From Oehlia diaphana (lineage: Eukaryota; Glomeromycota; Glomeromycetes; Glomerales; Glomeraceae), in contig QZLH01000031.1 of assembly GCA_003833135.1 (NCBI GenBank), positions 1 through 64,000 on the forward strand: a stretch of DNA of 64,000 bases, in the 5' to 3' direction. Below the pieces are notes generated by a model. The model saw only the letters and a program-made list of their open reading frames with translations, was not told where the DNA came from and did not search any database. Made by a program: the position numbers and the translations under genes. Numbering within the stretch: the stretch's first letter is position 1; each line of letters opens with the position of its first letter. This document shows positions 1 through 11,033 of this stretch, piece after piece.

Positions 1-243
1 AATGATATACACCTGATTTATCGGAATATTATAGTCATATCGGGATGCTTAGATTCCTCCTGGTTTTGGCATTAAACTTACCGATATTCTCTAATCTGAT
101 AGCCATGTTATTTATCCCTGATTTACGCCAAAAATCGGTTAAATTTCATATAGGCCTGCCAGATTCTATTCAAAGCGGAATCGATGGAAAAACATAGGGC
201 TATCAGGTAATTGAAAATCACCTGATAGCCCTTTATTCGACCT
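1..243. other. No gene recognised; 5' flank of the retrotransposon fragment
   Basis: No coding frame here continues into the retrotransposon ORF; the frame used downstream is closed by a stop at 73-75. The only structure I see is the perfect inverted repeat at 196-232, just before the coding similarity begins. Confidence 0.4.
196..232. repeat. Perfect 13-bp inverted repeat with 11-nt loop
   Basis: Arms AGGGCTATCAGGT (196-208) and ACCTGATAGCCCT (220-232) are exact reverse complements. The hairpin lies at the apparent 5' truncation point of the LINE fragment. It could be a remnant of an earlier element or a structure linked to the truncation; I cannot tell which. Confidence 0.75.
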
Positions 244-1419
244 GTGAAATACAATGATATGGCAGACACCCTGGCCAAAAATGGTCGTGACTTACATGAC
301 CCTATTTTGATTAATCATAAATTTTTTATCTCATCATCTTTGGGTTTTATTAATTATAATAATATATATATAGTCGATCAAAATATTCGAAAATGGAGTA
401 ATGTACCTATACATTCACAAATTTTCAATATGGCCATGAATAATTTCCCGTTAAGACCTATCAACTATTTAATACGGGAAGGTCGTATCGATTGGTCATA
501 TACAAAAAAATGGATTAACCACAACCCGACAGACACTTCAACATCCGACAAGTTATGAAAAATCCATGCAGAAAAAGTCAAAAAATCCACATTTAACTAT
601 GCTACGGGTGATACACTTCGACGTAATTACCCAAACTTATATCCACCAGGCCAAATCTTATGTACAAATTGCAATATATACGAGGATACAAACGTACACA
701 TAGGTTTATGTCCATCACACCGATCAAATATTTCAGCCATTTTAAATGAATACAAACAAAAACTTTCTGTTTTAATTAAAACAAAAAACACCAGTAGTTT
801 CACCTTCGATATAGACTACAATATCAACAACTCCAACATGTTCAAACTATTACCTGACACGATAAACAAAGTGTTATTACAACAAACTAATCCAGCAACC
901 CCGCATGATGGTACATATATACCGAGAGAACAACCGTGGATTTTACTTTTATATCACCTAATCCCGGCAGACTTAACTGAATTATTCTATATGTACTTCG
1001 GTCAACAAAAACTTCGTGACCAACTATTAATACAATATGTTGCTGATCTTACTGCAGCTCTAAAAATGGCTACTTGGATGGTACGAGCTCGAAATTTTAA
1101 AAAATGGGAGAAATCCCTAAATATCACTTCAAAGAAAAAGAAACACTATCAACGACACAAAATATGTAATTCGAAAAACACTTCAAATATAATTCATTCT
1201 AATACGACTAATACAAGTTCACGAGGCCGTTATTCAGCCTATTATTACAATAAATCCTTACCTTACTTCAAACATTTAGTCACCCTTGATGACTCCGCCA
1301 GTATACGGTGGACTACCTGTAATTTTTTGCATAGTGGAACTTGGGAATCTTATAGAGACACTCTATCGTTCAATAATTTTGATTATTTACCTGATCTTTC
1401 TTTCATCCGATCCCCATAG
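244..1419 (+). pseudogene. LINE-type retrotransposon ORF2 C-terminal part, RNase H tail plus CCHC-like region, one nonsense codon
   Basis: One reading frame runs from 244 to 1419 and is broken only by TGA at 556-558; the residues after it continue the same protein, so this is a decayed single ORF. The first residues, YNDMADTLAKNG, match the end of an RNase H domain of a non-LTR retrotransposon polyprotein. After the stop a zinc-binding pattern CTNCNIYEDTNVHIGLCPSH is visible, then a basic C-terminal tail. The reverse transcriptase and endonuclease are absent, which is typical of a 5'-truncated copy. The LINE assignment rests on these motifs and on the A-rich 3' end that follows; the exact clade is not determined. 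Confidence 0.75.
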
Positions 1420-1665
1420 TTCACATACCTTTTTATTTTTTAACCCCACAGCCCCTTTTCCCTAGTGTAGTCAGTTCATAGGTAGGTGATGCTTCGGTTG
1501 ATCCTCCACGGTTTAACATATTCACACCAGGGTGGCACCGCCTTCGGAAGGTTTTGATTATAGCGTAGTTTTAGATAATGATTTAACTTCTTGATGTAGT
1601 TCCTAATTATCTTTCTGTAATCTAGTTCACATGGTTTTAAAAATAAAAAAATAAAAATAAAATAT
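1420..1665 (+). mobile_element. LINE 3' untranslated region and A-rich tail
   Basis: Non-coding sequence follows the ORF stop and ends in an A-rich run with AAAATAAAA units at about 1636-1662, as expected for the poly(A)-like end of a target-primed retrotransposon. The segment at 1480-1560 is GC-richer than its surroundings and looks conserved. The end point is approximate because no target-site duplication could be paired with the truncated 5' side. Confidence 0.55.
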
Positions 1666-2378
1666 TGTGATGTAACGATAGAGGGAATAACTAATAAGGG
1701 AAAAGGAAAGAGGAAAAGCGAGGACACCAACCCATACAATCCAACCATCAGTAAATTCTTTGGTGCATAGATCCGTATGTATTCCATAAATTACTATAGA
1801 TCCTTAGAGATCCAGTATTTTATGGATTCCTTAAAAATTCTTTAATAAATCTTAAGAATCTTTTAGGATTCTATAAATTATAGGATTTTTAAAGTTTCCT
1901 AATAAAAAAACTGTAAGGATTCTTTATTTTTAAAGTTTCGCGTAAAATGATCTATAAATCTGTGTTACAAAAATCATTTGCGAAACAAATTTATTTCAAA
2001 GTCATATGGCTTACCGCTTTTAAAAAAAGAAAAAAAAAATATTAATCTTATTAATGAAGCTTTTCCCCTTCATCGCGCATAATTTCCCCTTTCCCTTCGC
2101 ATTTTCTTTATCTTTTCCCTTCACACGTTTCTTTCTTTCCCCCTTTTACGCGTTCTTTCTGTACATTCTTTACCTCCCTCTTCACGCGTTCTCTTCCCCT
2201 TTCACATGTTCTTTCTTTATTTCCTTTGAATTTTTTTCCCTCCCATTCATTCACGTTAATAGAATATACCTATTTTTTGGAAAATGACTGTTGTATTTTA
2301 TTTTTCAAGTTAACAGTTAACTTTTTCGAAACTTTTTTTTTAAAGAAAATCTTTCTAGCGTTTTTTCCATTTTATAGG
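1666..2378. other. Intergenic: AT-rich segment and CT-rich tract
   Basis: No gene. At 1800-1925 several AGGATTC/GGATTCC-type words recur, resembling the words at 3745-3895 beyond the array. From about 2054 to 2290 the plus strand is almost pure pyrimidine with imperfect repeats of CGCGTTCTTTCT and CACATGTTCTTTC. The Phe/Pro-rich ORF it spells is most likely a composition artefact. Confidence 0.5.
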
Positions 2379-3520
2379 TCTCTTGCTCCTGTCAATTTCC
2401 AGGATCTAGGTGCGTATGGGTGTGTAGTGTGTGATATATGTGAGTGTGGGTGACAAAAATTATGACAAAAAGTTAATATTAACATTTTTTAGGCGGCTCT
2501 TCAGCATTTGAACACGGCATTTCAGTAGGTATATTTTCTTTATTTATTTTAACGAACTTTACTAATTGTTCGTTTTTTGCTTTTTTCTAGGATTTTTTTC
2601 GAGTCTCTAGATATGGAAACGTGGTAATTAGAAAATCTAAAAGTTTTTTTTGATTTTAACGAACATTTCTAATTGTTCGTTTTATTCTTTTTTAGGTATT
2701 TTTTTGAGTCTCTGGACGTGGAAATGGGTAAGTAGAAAAGAATCTGGTTTTTATCATTTCTAATTGTTGTTTTTCATTTTTTAGGTCTCAAGACGCGTGG
2801 GGATCTAGTAAGTATAAAAAAACTTTTATAATTTTTTTGTTTTAATTTAACGAACTAACTGTTTATTTCTTTTTTTAAGTGAGTTTTCAAGTCTCTGAGC
2901 ATGGGAGATCTGGTAAAGTAAAATAAAATTTTATTTTTCGGTTTTTTATTTTAACAAACATTACTAATCGTTCATTTATTTTCTTCTTTTTAGGCAGTTT
3001 TCGGGTCTTTCAAAAACTTTTTTTTCTAATGAACATTACTAATTGTTCATTTTTTTTTTCTTTTTTTAGGCGTTTTGTTCAATTTGGAATATCGGTAAAT
3101 AAAAAAAAAAATTTCGATTTTTTTTTACATTAACGAATATTACTAACTTCGTTTTATTTATTTTATTTTTTTTTTAAGGTAATTTTTTAAATCTCTCTTA
3201 ATGTAGGACCAATAAGTAAAAAATATAATTTTGCATTTTTTTTATACCGACGAACATTACTAACCGTTCATTTATTTTATTTTTTTAGGCCGTTTTTCAA
3301 GTCTCTTTTTTTATATTAACAAATATTATTAATTATTTGGTTTGTTTTCTTTTTGTTAGCCGATTTTTTGGTTCTCTTTTAACGTGAGACCGGTAAATAA
3401 AAATAATTTTTTTTTCGTTTTTTATATAGTTGAACATTGTTAACTGTTCAGTTTGTTTATTTTAGATGACTTTTCGAGTCTCTCTTAACGCAGGACCGGC
3501 GAATAAAAAAATGTAATCTT
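2379..3520 (+). repeat. Degenerate tandem array of about 12 intron-like units (70-117 bp period)
   Basis: Each unit has the same order: a short core related to TTTTCGAGTCTCTGGACGTGG, a 5' splice-like GGTAAGTA, a T-rich stretch, the inverted repeat AACGAACA...TGTTCGTT, and a pyrimidine tract ending TTTTTTAG. The loop of the inverted repeat carries TTACTAAT/C, like a branch point. Copies of the inverted repeat or its equivalent start near 2551, 2658, 2750, 2849, 2953, 3028, 3132, 3249, 3318 and 3429. All units point the same way. No reading frame is conserved across the cores, so protein coding is unlikely. It may be an amplified intron-exon block, a minisatellite or a transcribed non-coding locus. 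Confidence 0.7.
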
Positions 3521-4769
3521 TTTTTTCAATTTTACTTTATTTGATATTTGATATTAGATATCGGCAACCTCTTAATATTATTTCTTTCGAGGGACAAGTG
3601 GGAAGTTTTTTATCATTATTTACAAATGTTTTAGTCTGTAATAGAATATATTCTTTAATGCATTTTATGTAATAAAATATATAATAATATTTTTAAGCAA
3701 ATGAAAATACATATGAAGTGAATAATTATTAAGTAAATAAATTAAATCCTTAAGGATTCCGTTAATGGTAAACCTTAGATCCTTAAGGATTCTATAGAAG
3801 TTTTTTCAATAGGGAATCCTCGTTGGTGGGAAAGGTTCCTTAGGGATCCTTATTAATTACGGGATTTTTGGAATCCCTAGGGATCCACGTCCCAAAAAAT
3901 TTACTGATGCAACCTACGCACCTAAAAGAAGATATAAAAAAAAAAGAAGACCTATACTTTATAAGAAAACTAATGTTCGTTAATATAAAAAACTGAACTA
4001 CTATCTACTAGTATCCCAAGTCGAAAAAAAGTCGAAAAAAAATTATTGAGACTCGAAATTGGATATATTTATATTATATACTCACGTTAAACGTTAAGAT
4101 TGTATTACATGACTATTACATGTCACAATGAATAAAGAATGATTTTTTTTATTCATATGACTGATATGAGTAATATACTGTATGTAATATATTTATCGCC
4201 GAAATTTTATAGATTTATATTTTATATTCAGATTGCCATCGAATTTTTACATCAGTTTTTAAGTCGGCATCACTAGGAATATCGGATATAATATTTTACA
4301 TATATAATATCATAGTATTTTCTCAAGCGTTTTGTGATATGATTCATTACTAATATGTAAATAATTTAACGATTCTGGGATTATTGGTATGAACGAACGA
4401 ACCATAATATTAATAAGATTTACTAACTTGTCCCCTGAGTTAAATAACCAGGGTTAAATCACTCCCCTCTAAAATTTATATTTTATATCAATCATTTTTT
4501 AAAAAAAAAATTATTTGTGTTATTATTCATTTCGCTTTATATATATATATTTTATTTATTTGGATATTATAGAACACAATGAACAAGTTTTCTTACATTT
4601 TTGACAATGACTTTTTTTTTTTTTTTTTGAAAATTATATAATTATATAAAACTAACTAGTAGGTGTTAAATCACCCAGGTTAAATCACCCTGGATTATAA
4701 TTAATACTTTATTACGTTCCGTATTTCTAGTAACACACTCGTGGTACTTAAGGCCGGGATAATGTGAGA
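3521..4769. other. Intergenic, AT-rich, with palindromes and short direct repeats
   Basis: No gene seen. Perfect palindromes AATCCTTAAGGATT (3745-3758) and ATCCTTAAGGAT (3779-3790) are followed by several GGATCC/GGAATCCC words up to 3890. The word GGTTAAATCAC occurs near 4450 and twice near 4665-4690, bracketing a poly-T-containing segment, which may be a small degenerate element. A reversed copy of the intron-like unit lies inside and is listed separately. Confidence 0.45.
3950..4065 (-). repeat. Inverted, isolated copy of the intron-like unit
   Basis: Read on the minus strand this stretch contains the core word TTTCGAGTCTC (near 4047-4057), then TTTTTTATATTAACGAACATTAG (near 3968-3990), in the same order as units of the array at 2379-3520 but in opposite orientation and about 430 bp away. 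The resemblance is in two separate words with correct order and spacing, so I call it a diverged copy with moderate confidence. Confidence 0.5.
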
Positions 4770-5640
4770 TTCAGCTGCATATTTTTTTTTAGTTAGAAAC
4801 TCAGCCTTCGTGCCGCAGCGATTTTATCTATGATCATCCCTCCAGTTATATAGTCGTACCGACGTAACAGATTAACAGTTATTTATTTGTAATCAACAAA
4901 GAACACGAAGAACATATACCATTTATCCCATTTATAGGAGCAAAATATCCAAAAAAAAATAATTAACTGTTAAATAAATATAAAATAATTTACAAAAGTC
5001 TTTTGATCAGTTGGACTGTATACTTTCTATACGATGATATGACTGGTTGGTTGGTATACGGTAGTTTTACAAAATATATGAAAATTGTAACAGATTATCT
5101 GTTGTAAGACCATGCATGATTAGTACTAAAAAAATAACTTCTTTAATTAACGATAATAAAGTAATAATCAATTTTAATAAAATTTTCAATAAAAAATAAT
5201 ATCCTATTAACGTATTCTTTTCAGAAATACTAAAAAATCTCAATTTTAATAAAATTTTCGATAAAATAAATATTCTTTTCAGAAATAATAAAATTTTTTT
5301 TTTTTTTTTTTTGTATCATTACAGTCTTTAGATAGGGCGAGAATTAAACGGATAATTTTAACAGATATTATTTGATCGGTCAGTCTATTAGGATCATCTG
5401 ATATTTCGCGTTATATTTGCAGTTCACCCAGTTTGTAATTACTTATTAAGGTTAGTTAAAAAGTTCAAGAAAAAATATTTAAAGGTCCAAAATTATTTTC
5501 ACATCTCTTGCATCAAAAAAAAAAAAAAAAATAAAATTAAAAATAAAATTAAAATTTTAAAAAAAAAAATGTCGACTCTTAAAAGATGTCATTTTACAAA
5601 TCTAAACAACGGGTTTAAGTGTGGCTGTTTAAGGTTTATT
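4770..5640 (+). repeat. Duplicated segment, copy A (promoter and start of the 5569 gene)
   Basis: Two blocks, 4770-5010 and 5390-5640, align in the same order with 8300-8520 and 8770-8990. Shared landmarks are TTTTAGTTAGAA..CTCAGCCT, ATTTATTTGT.AT.A, ATACCATTTATC.CATTT, TTACTTATTAAGGTTAGTTAAAAA and the coding words CTTAAAAGATGTCATTTTAC. Copy A contains the functional ATG. Confidence 0.8.
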
Positions 5641-6597
5641 CCAAAAAGTGCACCTAACGATGACGATTTCTGCAAAGGATGTGGACATCACCAATGCCAT
5701 CATGAAGATGATGACGATCTTTTTCAGAGTTTTAATAATCTTCAAAAATTATATGAAGCATTAATTTTCATATTAAATAATTTCAGTCAAAATAATCAAT
5801 ATAGAGCACCTATTCCTGTCCAACAAAACTTTGAAAATTGGGTTGAGCCTCAAGTAACTCTTCTTTCGAACGAGACCATGCATCAAAATACTCAGGAAAA
5901 TGACGCAAATATTCCTGTTCGTCATGGAGATCAGCAACAACATATTGGATCTCAACATCAATCTCTTAACGTGCTAAATCAATCTTCTACACCTATTTTT
6001 GAACAAAATTTTGTTCCCCAATCTCTTCCGGTCAATTATATATTAAATCCAATGCTTTCTGGTCAAAATTTTGATCAAAGTTACGTAAATCATAATATCG
6101 AAGGATCATCTTTTGCAAACGAGAAGTTTTACCTAATTTGTTTAGTTGGTAGCTTAAAAATACCAAAAAAGTAAGTATGTGTGTGATAAAATATAGATAT
6201 CATATTAAAAGTTAATTTAAATATTTATTAATTTTCTTTAGTTGTGCAATATTGGAGAAAGCTGGTTTAAAGAAAGAAATTTGCTATAATAATTATACTG
6301 ATGGACAGGTAAAGAAAGAAACTGAAGAAAAACTATACCCTCATTTAGAAAATGTAGATTGGATGTTTTATAAATGTGAAGCATTAAGACTTGTACCTGC
6401 TAATGATGTATTAGTTGATAAATGTCGTTATGATGATTTAAAAAGGTAAAATATCTACAATTTAATATATCAATTGACGATTTTATATCTTATTAATTAA
6501 TTATACTATTTATATCAATAGGATTTCAGGTAGCAGGAATAAGTTGTATATAGGAACAACAGATGGGCCAATTATTATGACTTTAGCAAATATTTAA
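5569..6597 (+). CDS. Protein of unknown function with N-terminal Cys/His cluster (293 aa, 3 exons)
   Basis: Exons 5569-6170, 6242-6445 and 6522-6597 join in phase through GTAAGTATG..TTTAG and GTAAAA..AATAG introns (71 and 76 bp). The start ATG follows a poly-A-rich leader. Residues 1-45 hold C7, C18, C20, C35, C38, H40, H41, C43, H44 and H45, a plausible zinc-binding cluster, then an acidic stretch (EDDDD). Residues 60-190 are Gln/Asn-rich and probably disordered. The C-terminal part (about 200-293) is mixed-composition and looks folded, but I recognise no domain. Promoter and first codons are duplicated at 8300-8990. Intact splice phases and clean ends suggest a live gene; the function is unknown. 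Confidence 0.75.
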
Positions 6598-8299
6598 AAA
6601 ATATTCAGTGCCTTTGTAAGAATATTTTATATATTTTTTTTATTTATAAATATTATATCATAGTGGAAATGTGTACACAAAATCATTATTAATAAATTAT
6701 AATATTGTATGCATATCATATGTCGGTAGTCGCGTGATGAATATTTGTGCATTTTCCTAAATCATTTTACAAAAATATTATTTACAATGAAATATTTTAT
6801 CAATTACACTAACTTTGTTATGGAACAAAATTATGTCGAATATACAAAAAGAGTTAAGATTTGAATTTTTTTGGTCGTTATTTGGTGACAATTTTTTGTA
6901 CTGATTATTATACATATATTATTTCTCGCTTAATAAAAAAAAATTTATCATTCTTGTCCGATGCAAATATTATATTATTTCTCATTCATCAATGCAAAAA
7001 TACGAAAAAAAAATTAAATTCGATCGGATATATTATATATTAAATGCAATAATGATTTTTTTATACTTTATAAGTCATAAAAATCATATTTAAATATTAA
7101 TTATATAACAATATCAAATTAAGGTATTAATTACAAATTTTATTAATTGTACGTCACAAAATACAAATAATAATAATAATATTTGTTGCTTCTGTAATAA
7201 AAGAACAGTTCTTCTATTTTCCGATATCCCTATTTAGTTAATCGATTTATCTGCATTGTAACACCAACAGATTTGACAGATAACTATAGAGTATTTTCTT
7301 GAGATTGATAAGATTCAATTGACTCGTTTAAGCATATAATCTCTCAGGAACATAACAAACAAAACATCTTGTGTCATGTTTTTAAAAGTTTTTAAGGTAC
7401 TATTTCTAATCTTATCGTGAGAAATTTCGTAATGTTCTTCTAACTATTCTTTTTTAAATTAAAAACAGATAATTTTAACCACTTTAAACGGTTGCATGAT
7501 TTAATTGTGAAATGAATTTATCGCAGTTATTAAATTTATGGTTGCACATAACATCTCAAAAGTTTGATTATTGACGTACAAAGTCCTTTACAATGAATCA
7601 TACTTTTTTTTTGGTGAGAATATTTGTTCCATTTAATTGGGTATTTAAATATTTTGTTGATATTAATATTAACAATTCAAAATATCTAAGAATAAAATTT
7701 CTGTAAAAAAAAAAAAAAATAATAATATTTGTCACAAATTCATCTGTAATTAATGAAATTAAAAAGGAAAACTTAATTAAAAAGTATTTAAATTACTATA
7801 AAATACTTTTAAAAAAAAAAGTTTCATCCTAGCTAAAAAATTCTGAAGATAATAAATATAATCCTTCACATACCAACTTCAATCTTTTTGTCGAAAAATT
7901 ATTTATGAAGGGACAATATACAGTATGTTCGATTTGTGCCCATCCACGTGATCAGCAAATAAAATCGCAAATTTTACAAATTTTTGCTCTTAGTTTTATT
8001 ATAAATATTATAATCTACAGAAATGAATATATGGAACTTAAATTAAACAGTTTAAAAATTGGCTTATCTATCTAACACGACTATCATCAAAAATATGTTC
8101 GGTGCTAATTTTGAACGAATCGTGTATAATTAACGAATATAATAAAATTAGCATTGATATCAAATATTCACAATTATCCGATCTAATAACCATATTAAAA
8201 CCCCTGCAATTAGTTTTTTTGAGTCCCCTGTGATCAGCGCTGAAAATTGTGAAGGTTGTGATTTATACGATTTACACGTATCATTTATTAGTCCGAAGG
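6598..8299. other. Intergenic, AT-rich, no gene recognised
   Basis: I see no splice-consistent coding sequence. A 60-codon open frame at 6861-7043 is compositionally AT-driven and lacks neighbours in phase. There are homopolymer A runs near 7705 and 7810. Part may be 3' UTR of the upstream gene. Confidence 0.4.
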
Positions 8300-8990
8300 G
8301 GGGTTGCATATGTGTTTTAGTTAGAACTCAGCCTCCCGTACCGCAACGATTTATTACATAGCCGTAACGACGTAACGGATTAATAGCTTGATTTATTTGT
8401 GATACACAAATGAACACAATGAACACGATACCATTTATCACATTTGTAGTAGCAAATGTCCAAAAGAATAATTTAATAAATGCTAAAGTAACTTACAAAA
8501 ATCTTTGAATTTTTTTGAGATTATTTTATATTTATTTGCATATACATACATACGTTTTTTAAAATATTGCAAATAAATAACCTTAATAATTCACGTGCGA
8601 TCAATGCGATTAAACAAATTTTTTATACTTTAAAATGTCCTCTTTTTGTTTAAAATTTTAAACCTATAATAGATTGGTTTTCAAATAAAAAAAAAATTTG
8701 ATGATTTCGTTGAAAATTTATAAATTTTTATGTATTGTGAAAAATTACCAAGCATTTAAGGAATCATATAGACTATAATAATATATCGGTTTACCCAATT
8801 TGTAGTTAGTACTTATTATTAAGGTTAGTTAAAAAATTCGGGAAAAAAATATATTCTATAAAAGACAAAAAACGAAAAAATAAAAATAAAAAAAAAAATA
8901 AAAAAAAAACCATTTCAACTCTTAAAAGATGTCATTTTACAAATCTTTACAATAGGTATAAGTGTATGAGGATTACGGAAAGTATAGTCT
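8300..8990 (+). repeat. Duplicated segment, copy B (promoter and start of the 5569 gene)
   Basis: Blocks 8300-8520 and 8770-8990 match 4770-5010 and 5390-5640 in the same orientation and order, with indels between the blocks. Similarity stops inside the first exon, at about 8965, after which the sequence is unrelated. Confidence 0.8.
8912..8990 (+). pseudogene. 5' fragment of the 5569 gene family, start codon lost
   Basis: The frame reads STLKRCHFTNLYNRYKC against STLKRCHFTNLNNGFKC in the upstream gene, but the ATG is ATT. The reading frame stays open for some codons but similarity ends abruptly at the second Cys pair. This is a truncated duplicate that still carries a promoter-like upstream block. 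Confidence 0.75.
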
Positions 8991-9462
8991 GCTCGTACAA
9001 ATTGGACAAAGTTTCACAAACAATACATTGGATATCTATTTATTATACGCATACACTTTAGTGTTAGAATTACAACTGGACAATCCGAAAGGAGAGGAAA
9101 TGTACTTTTCCCTTTTGTACAGATCGGTTCTCGTTAGATAATCAATCATAATCTTTTTTTAATTTTATTATAAACTATATTTTATTCGGGAGTGAACAAT
9201 TTTTTCTCTCACGAATGTGGATGGAAATAACAAGTGTAAACTGATATTAAGTTGTCATTCTGATAATAAAATGAATTTGTTTTTGACTGAGACAGTAAAT
9301 ATTATTAAATAGTCGACGTATAATGATTATCAAAATTTATTATTAAGTAATTGATTATAACGTTTAAATATACAAAATGGGATAAAATATTATATTTGAA
9401 ATTTACAGAACTAGTAATAATTAAAAAATTTCAAAATAAAAAAAAATACAGCATAAATATTA
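8991..9462. other. Intergenic, no gene recognised
   Basis: AT-rich sequence between the truncated duplicate and the 3' end of the secreted-protein gene on the other strand; it probably includes the latter's 3' UTR. Confidence 0.35.
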
Positions 9463-9777
9463 TTAGTTAACTAAATAAAAATTAGCTACAATTGAGAGAA
9501 TTAGTGAGATTGTTGATGAAGCTACCCCACTACTAGCAGCAGATGTTGCCCCACTAGATTTTCCACTACCGCTACATTCGAAGTTAGGTAAACAAGTTGT
9601 ACCATTTGAGCAACATCCTCCTTCTTTGTCTGCACATGCATAAGTTCCAGATGGGCAAGTACCAGCTCTTGCTACCAAAGATGAGCTTTTTTCAACGGGA
9701 GAAATACGCGGTTCATTAGCTGCAGCAAAAGTGCTAAAAGCTACAATGACGATAATAAACATTAAGATAAACTTCAT
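9463..9777 (-). CDS. Small secreted Cys-rich protein, possibly GPI-anchored (104 aa)
   Basis: Single exon. Residues 1-20 (MKFILMFIIVIVAFSTFAAA) form a clear signal peptide. The mature part carries C-x5-C-x7-CC-x5-C-x5-C at about residues 41-68, six cysteines that could form three disulfides. A Ser/Gly/Ala-rich linker follows, and the protein ends in a hydrophobic segment (SLILSIVANFYLV), the layout of a fungal GPI-anchored wall or surface protein. A TATATAA word lies about 25 bp upstream of the ATG. Such proteins are often surface proteins or effector candidates, but no specific function can be read here. Start and stop are unambiguous. Confidence 0.8.
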   Translation of the reverse strand: MKFILMFIIVIVAFSTFAAANEPRISPVEKSSSLVARAGTCPSGTYACADKEGGCCSNGTTCLPNFECSGSGKSSGATSAASSGVASSTISLILSIVANFYLVN

Positions 9778-10876
9778 GATGACTTTGAAAGTGGAGTGAT
9801 TATATAATTAATATTTTGTAGAGTTAAATTTAAATTTTATCGAATGAAGATAAGAATGAAAAAAATTCTTAATTATATGTTTGATTTTTTTCTTTTTTTT
9901 TTTCGTAAATTAGAAATCAGTGCCTTTATAAAAGAAATTTTGTTGATTGATATGCACTATGGCAATAAATTAAATGAAGTAAATAATTAATAAAATAAAC
10001 AAGATACGGAATTAGCTCCGTAAAATATAAATTGAAGATGAAATAAATTCAAACATTCCTACCAATTAAATGTATCAGTGTTTTATTTGGTATATTTGGT
10101 ATTTTTTCTTAAAAAATACTGATAATTGTTATTGAATGATGCGTTGTCAATCGGACCTTTCATATAAATTGCTTTTTCTGTGGTATCATGATCAAAATAA
10201 TCGAAATTAAACTAACCAATTTAATATTAACAAAGGGTGACCAATAGTTCTAGGCATTAAGGTCCGAATTATTAAAAGTAGTTTTATACAAAAAAAGAGA
10301 AATATGCAAATCAGATTACAGATAAACAAAAAATAATGGCAGCGAATTGAATTATGATTATTATGATTATAGGAAATTACCAACATTATCGTATTATATG
10401 TACTACACTAATTTAATTATGACTATTTTTTTTCAACCCTAAAAAATAGTTTAGCGATCGGTAAGTAATTTATCCGTAATCTGCAATGTTACACAACATT
10501 ATTATCCTTCATTATCTGAAACAAAAGGACAGAAGAAAAAAATCTTTTTATGGACAATCATAATAATAATATTACACGAATTCACCTTGTATCATACCCA
10601 AGCCATTTTTTATCAAGTTATTTTACTTGTTTGCTCATTATATTTCCGCTCGTGACTTAAAATACTACACAATGTATTCAAAAAAGGAATACAGTAATTA
10701 TTCGCGTCAAATGCTTTCTTCTCTCAAATCGGCAATAACTTTTAATGTCACATCATCACAGTATCCTTTAATAATATACGCACCTAGGATTAAAAAAATA
10801 TTCGTGTTCGATCAAATAAAACAAAATACGTAAGTAAAATTCGAAGAGTTCCAACATTAATACTATATACTTATTG
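9778..10876. other. Intergenic with one weak ORF
   Basis: Mostly AT-rich. A frame open from about 10570 to 10830 ends just before ACGTAAGTAAAA, a good donor-like word, so it could be an exon, but its composition is not convincing and no partner exon was found. I do not call it a gene. Confidence 0.35.
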
Positions 10877-11010
10877 TATAGTATTTAGGCAATAACGTGC
10901 TGTTTCGATTGAGGCCTTTTGATTGGCTCAGATTGTGCCACGAAGTGGTACAATCTGACCGATCAAATGGCTGAGATCGAAAACAGCAAAGTATTGCCTA
11001 AAGACCTATA
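10877..11010. mobile_element. Foldback (hairpin) MITE, about 134 bp
   Basis: Left arm 10877-10941 and right arm 10945-11010 are imperfect reverse complements around a 3-nt apex (GAA at 10942-10944). Near the apex CAGATTGT.CCAC pairs with GTGG.ACAATCTG, and the outer ends are TATAGTATTTAGGCAATA and TATTGCCTAAAGACCTATA. The GC content is higher than in the surrounding DNA. It has no coding capacity. Confidence 0.75.
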
Positions 11011-11033
11011 CGACTCTCACAAGTCACGAAATG

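Noticed and set aside
2054..2453. Two open frames rich in Phe, Pro and Leu
   Set aside because: They lie in a nearly pure pyrimidine tract with tandem words; composition alone explains the frames.
2379..3520. Reading the tandem array as a CRISPR array
   Set aside because: Units are degenerate, have no constant repeat with unique spacers, and lie in a eukaryotic nuclear context.
10570..10833. Open frame ending at a good donor-like word
   Set aside because: No partner exon, weak composition and an uncertain start; not enough to call a gene.
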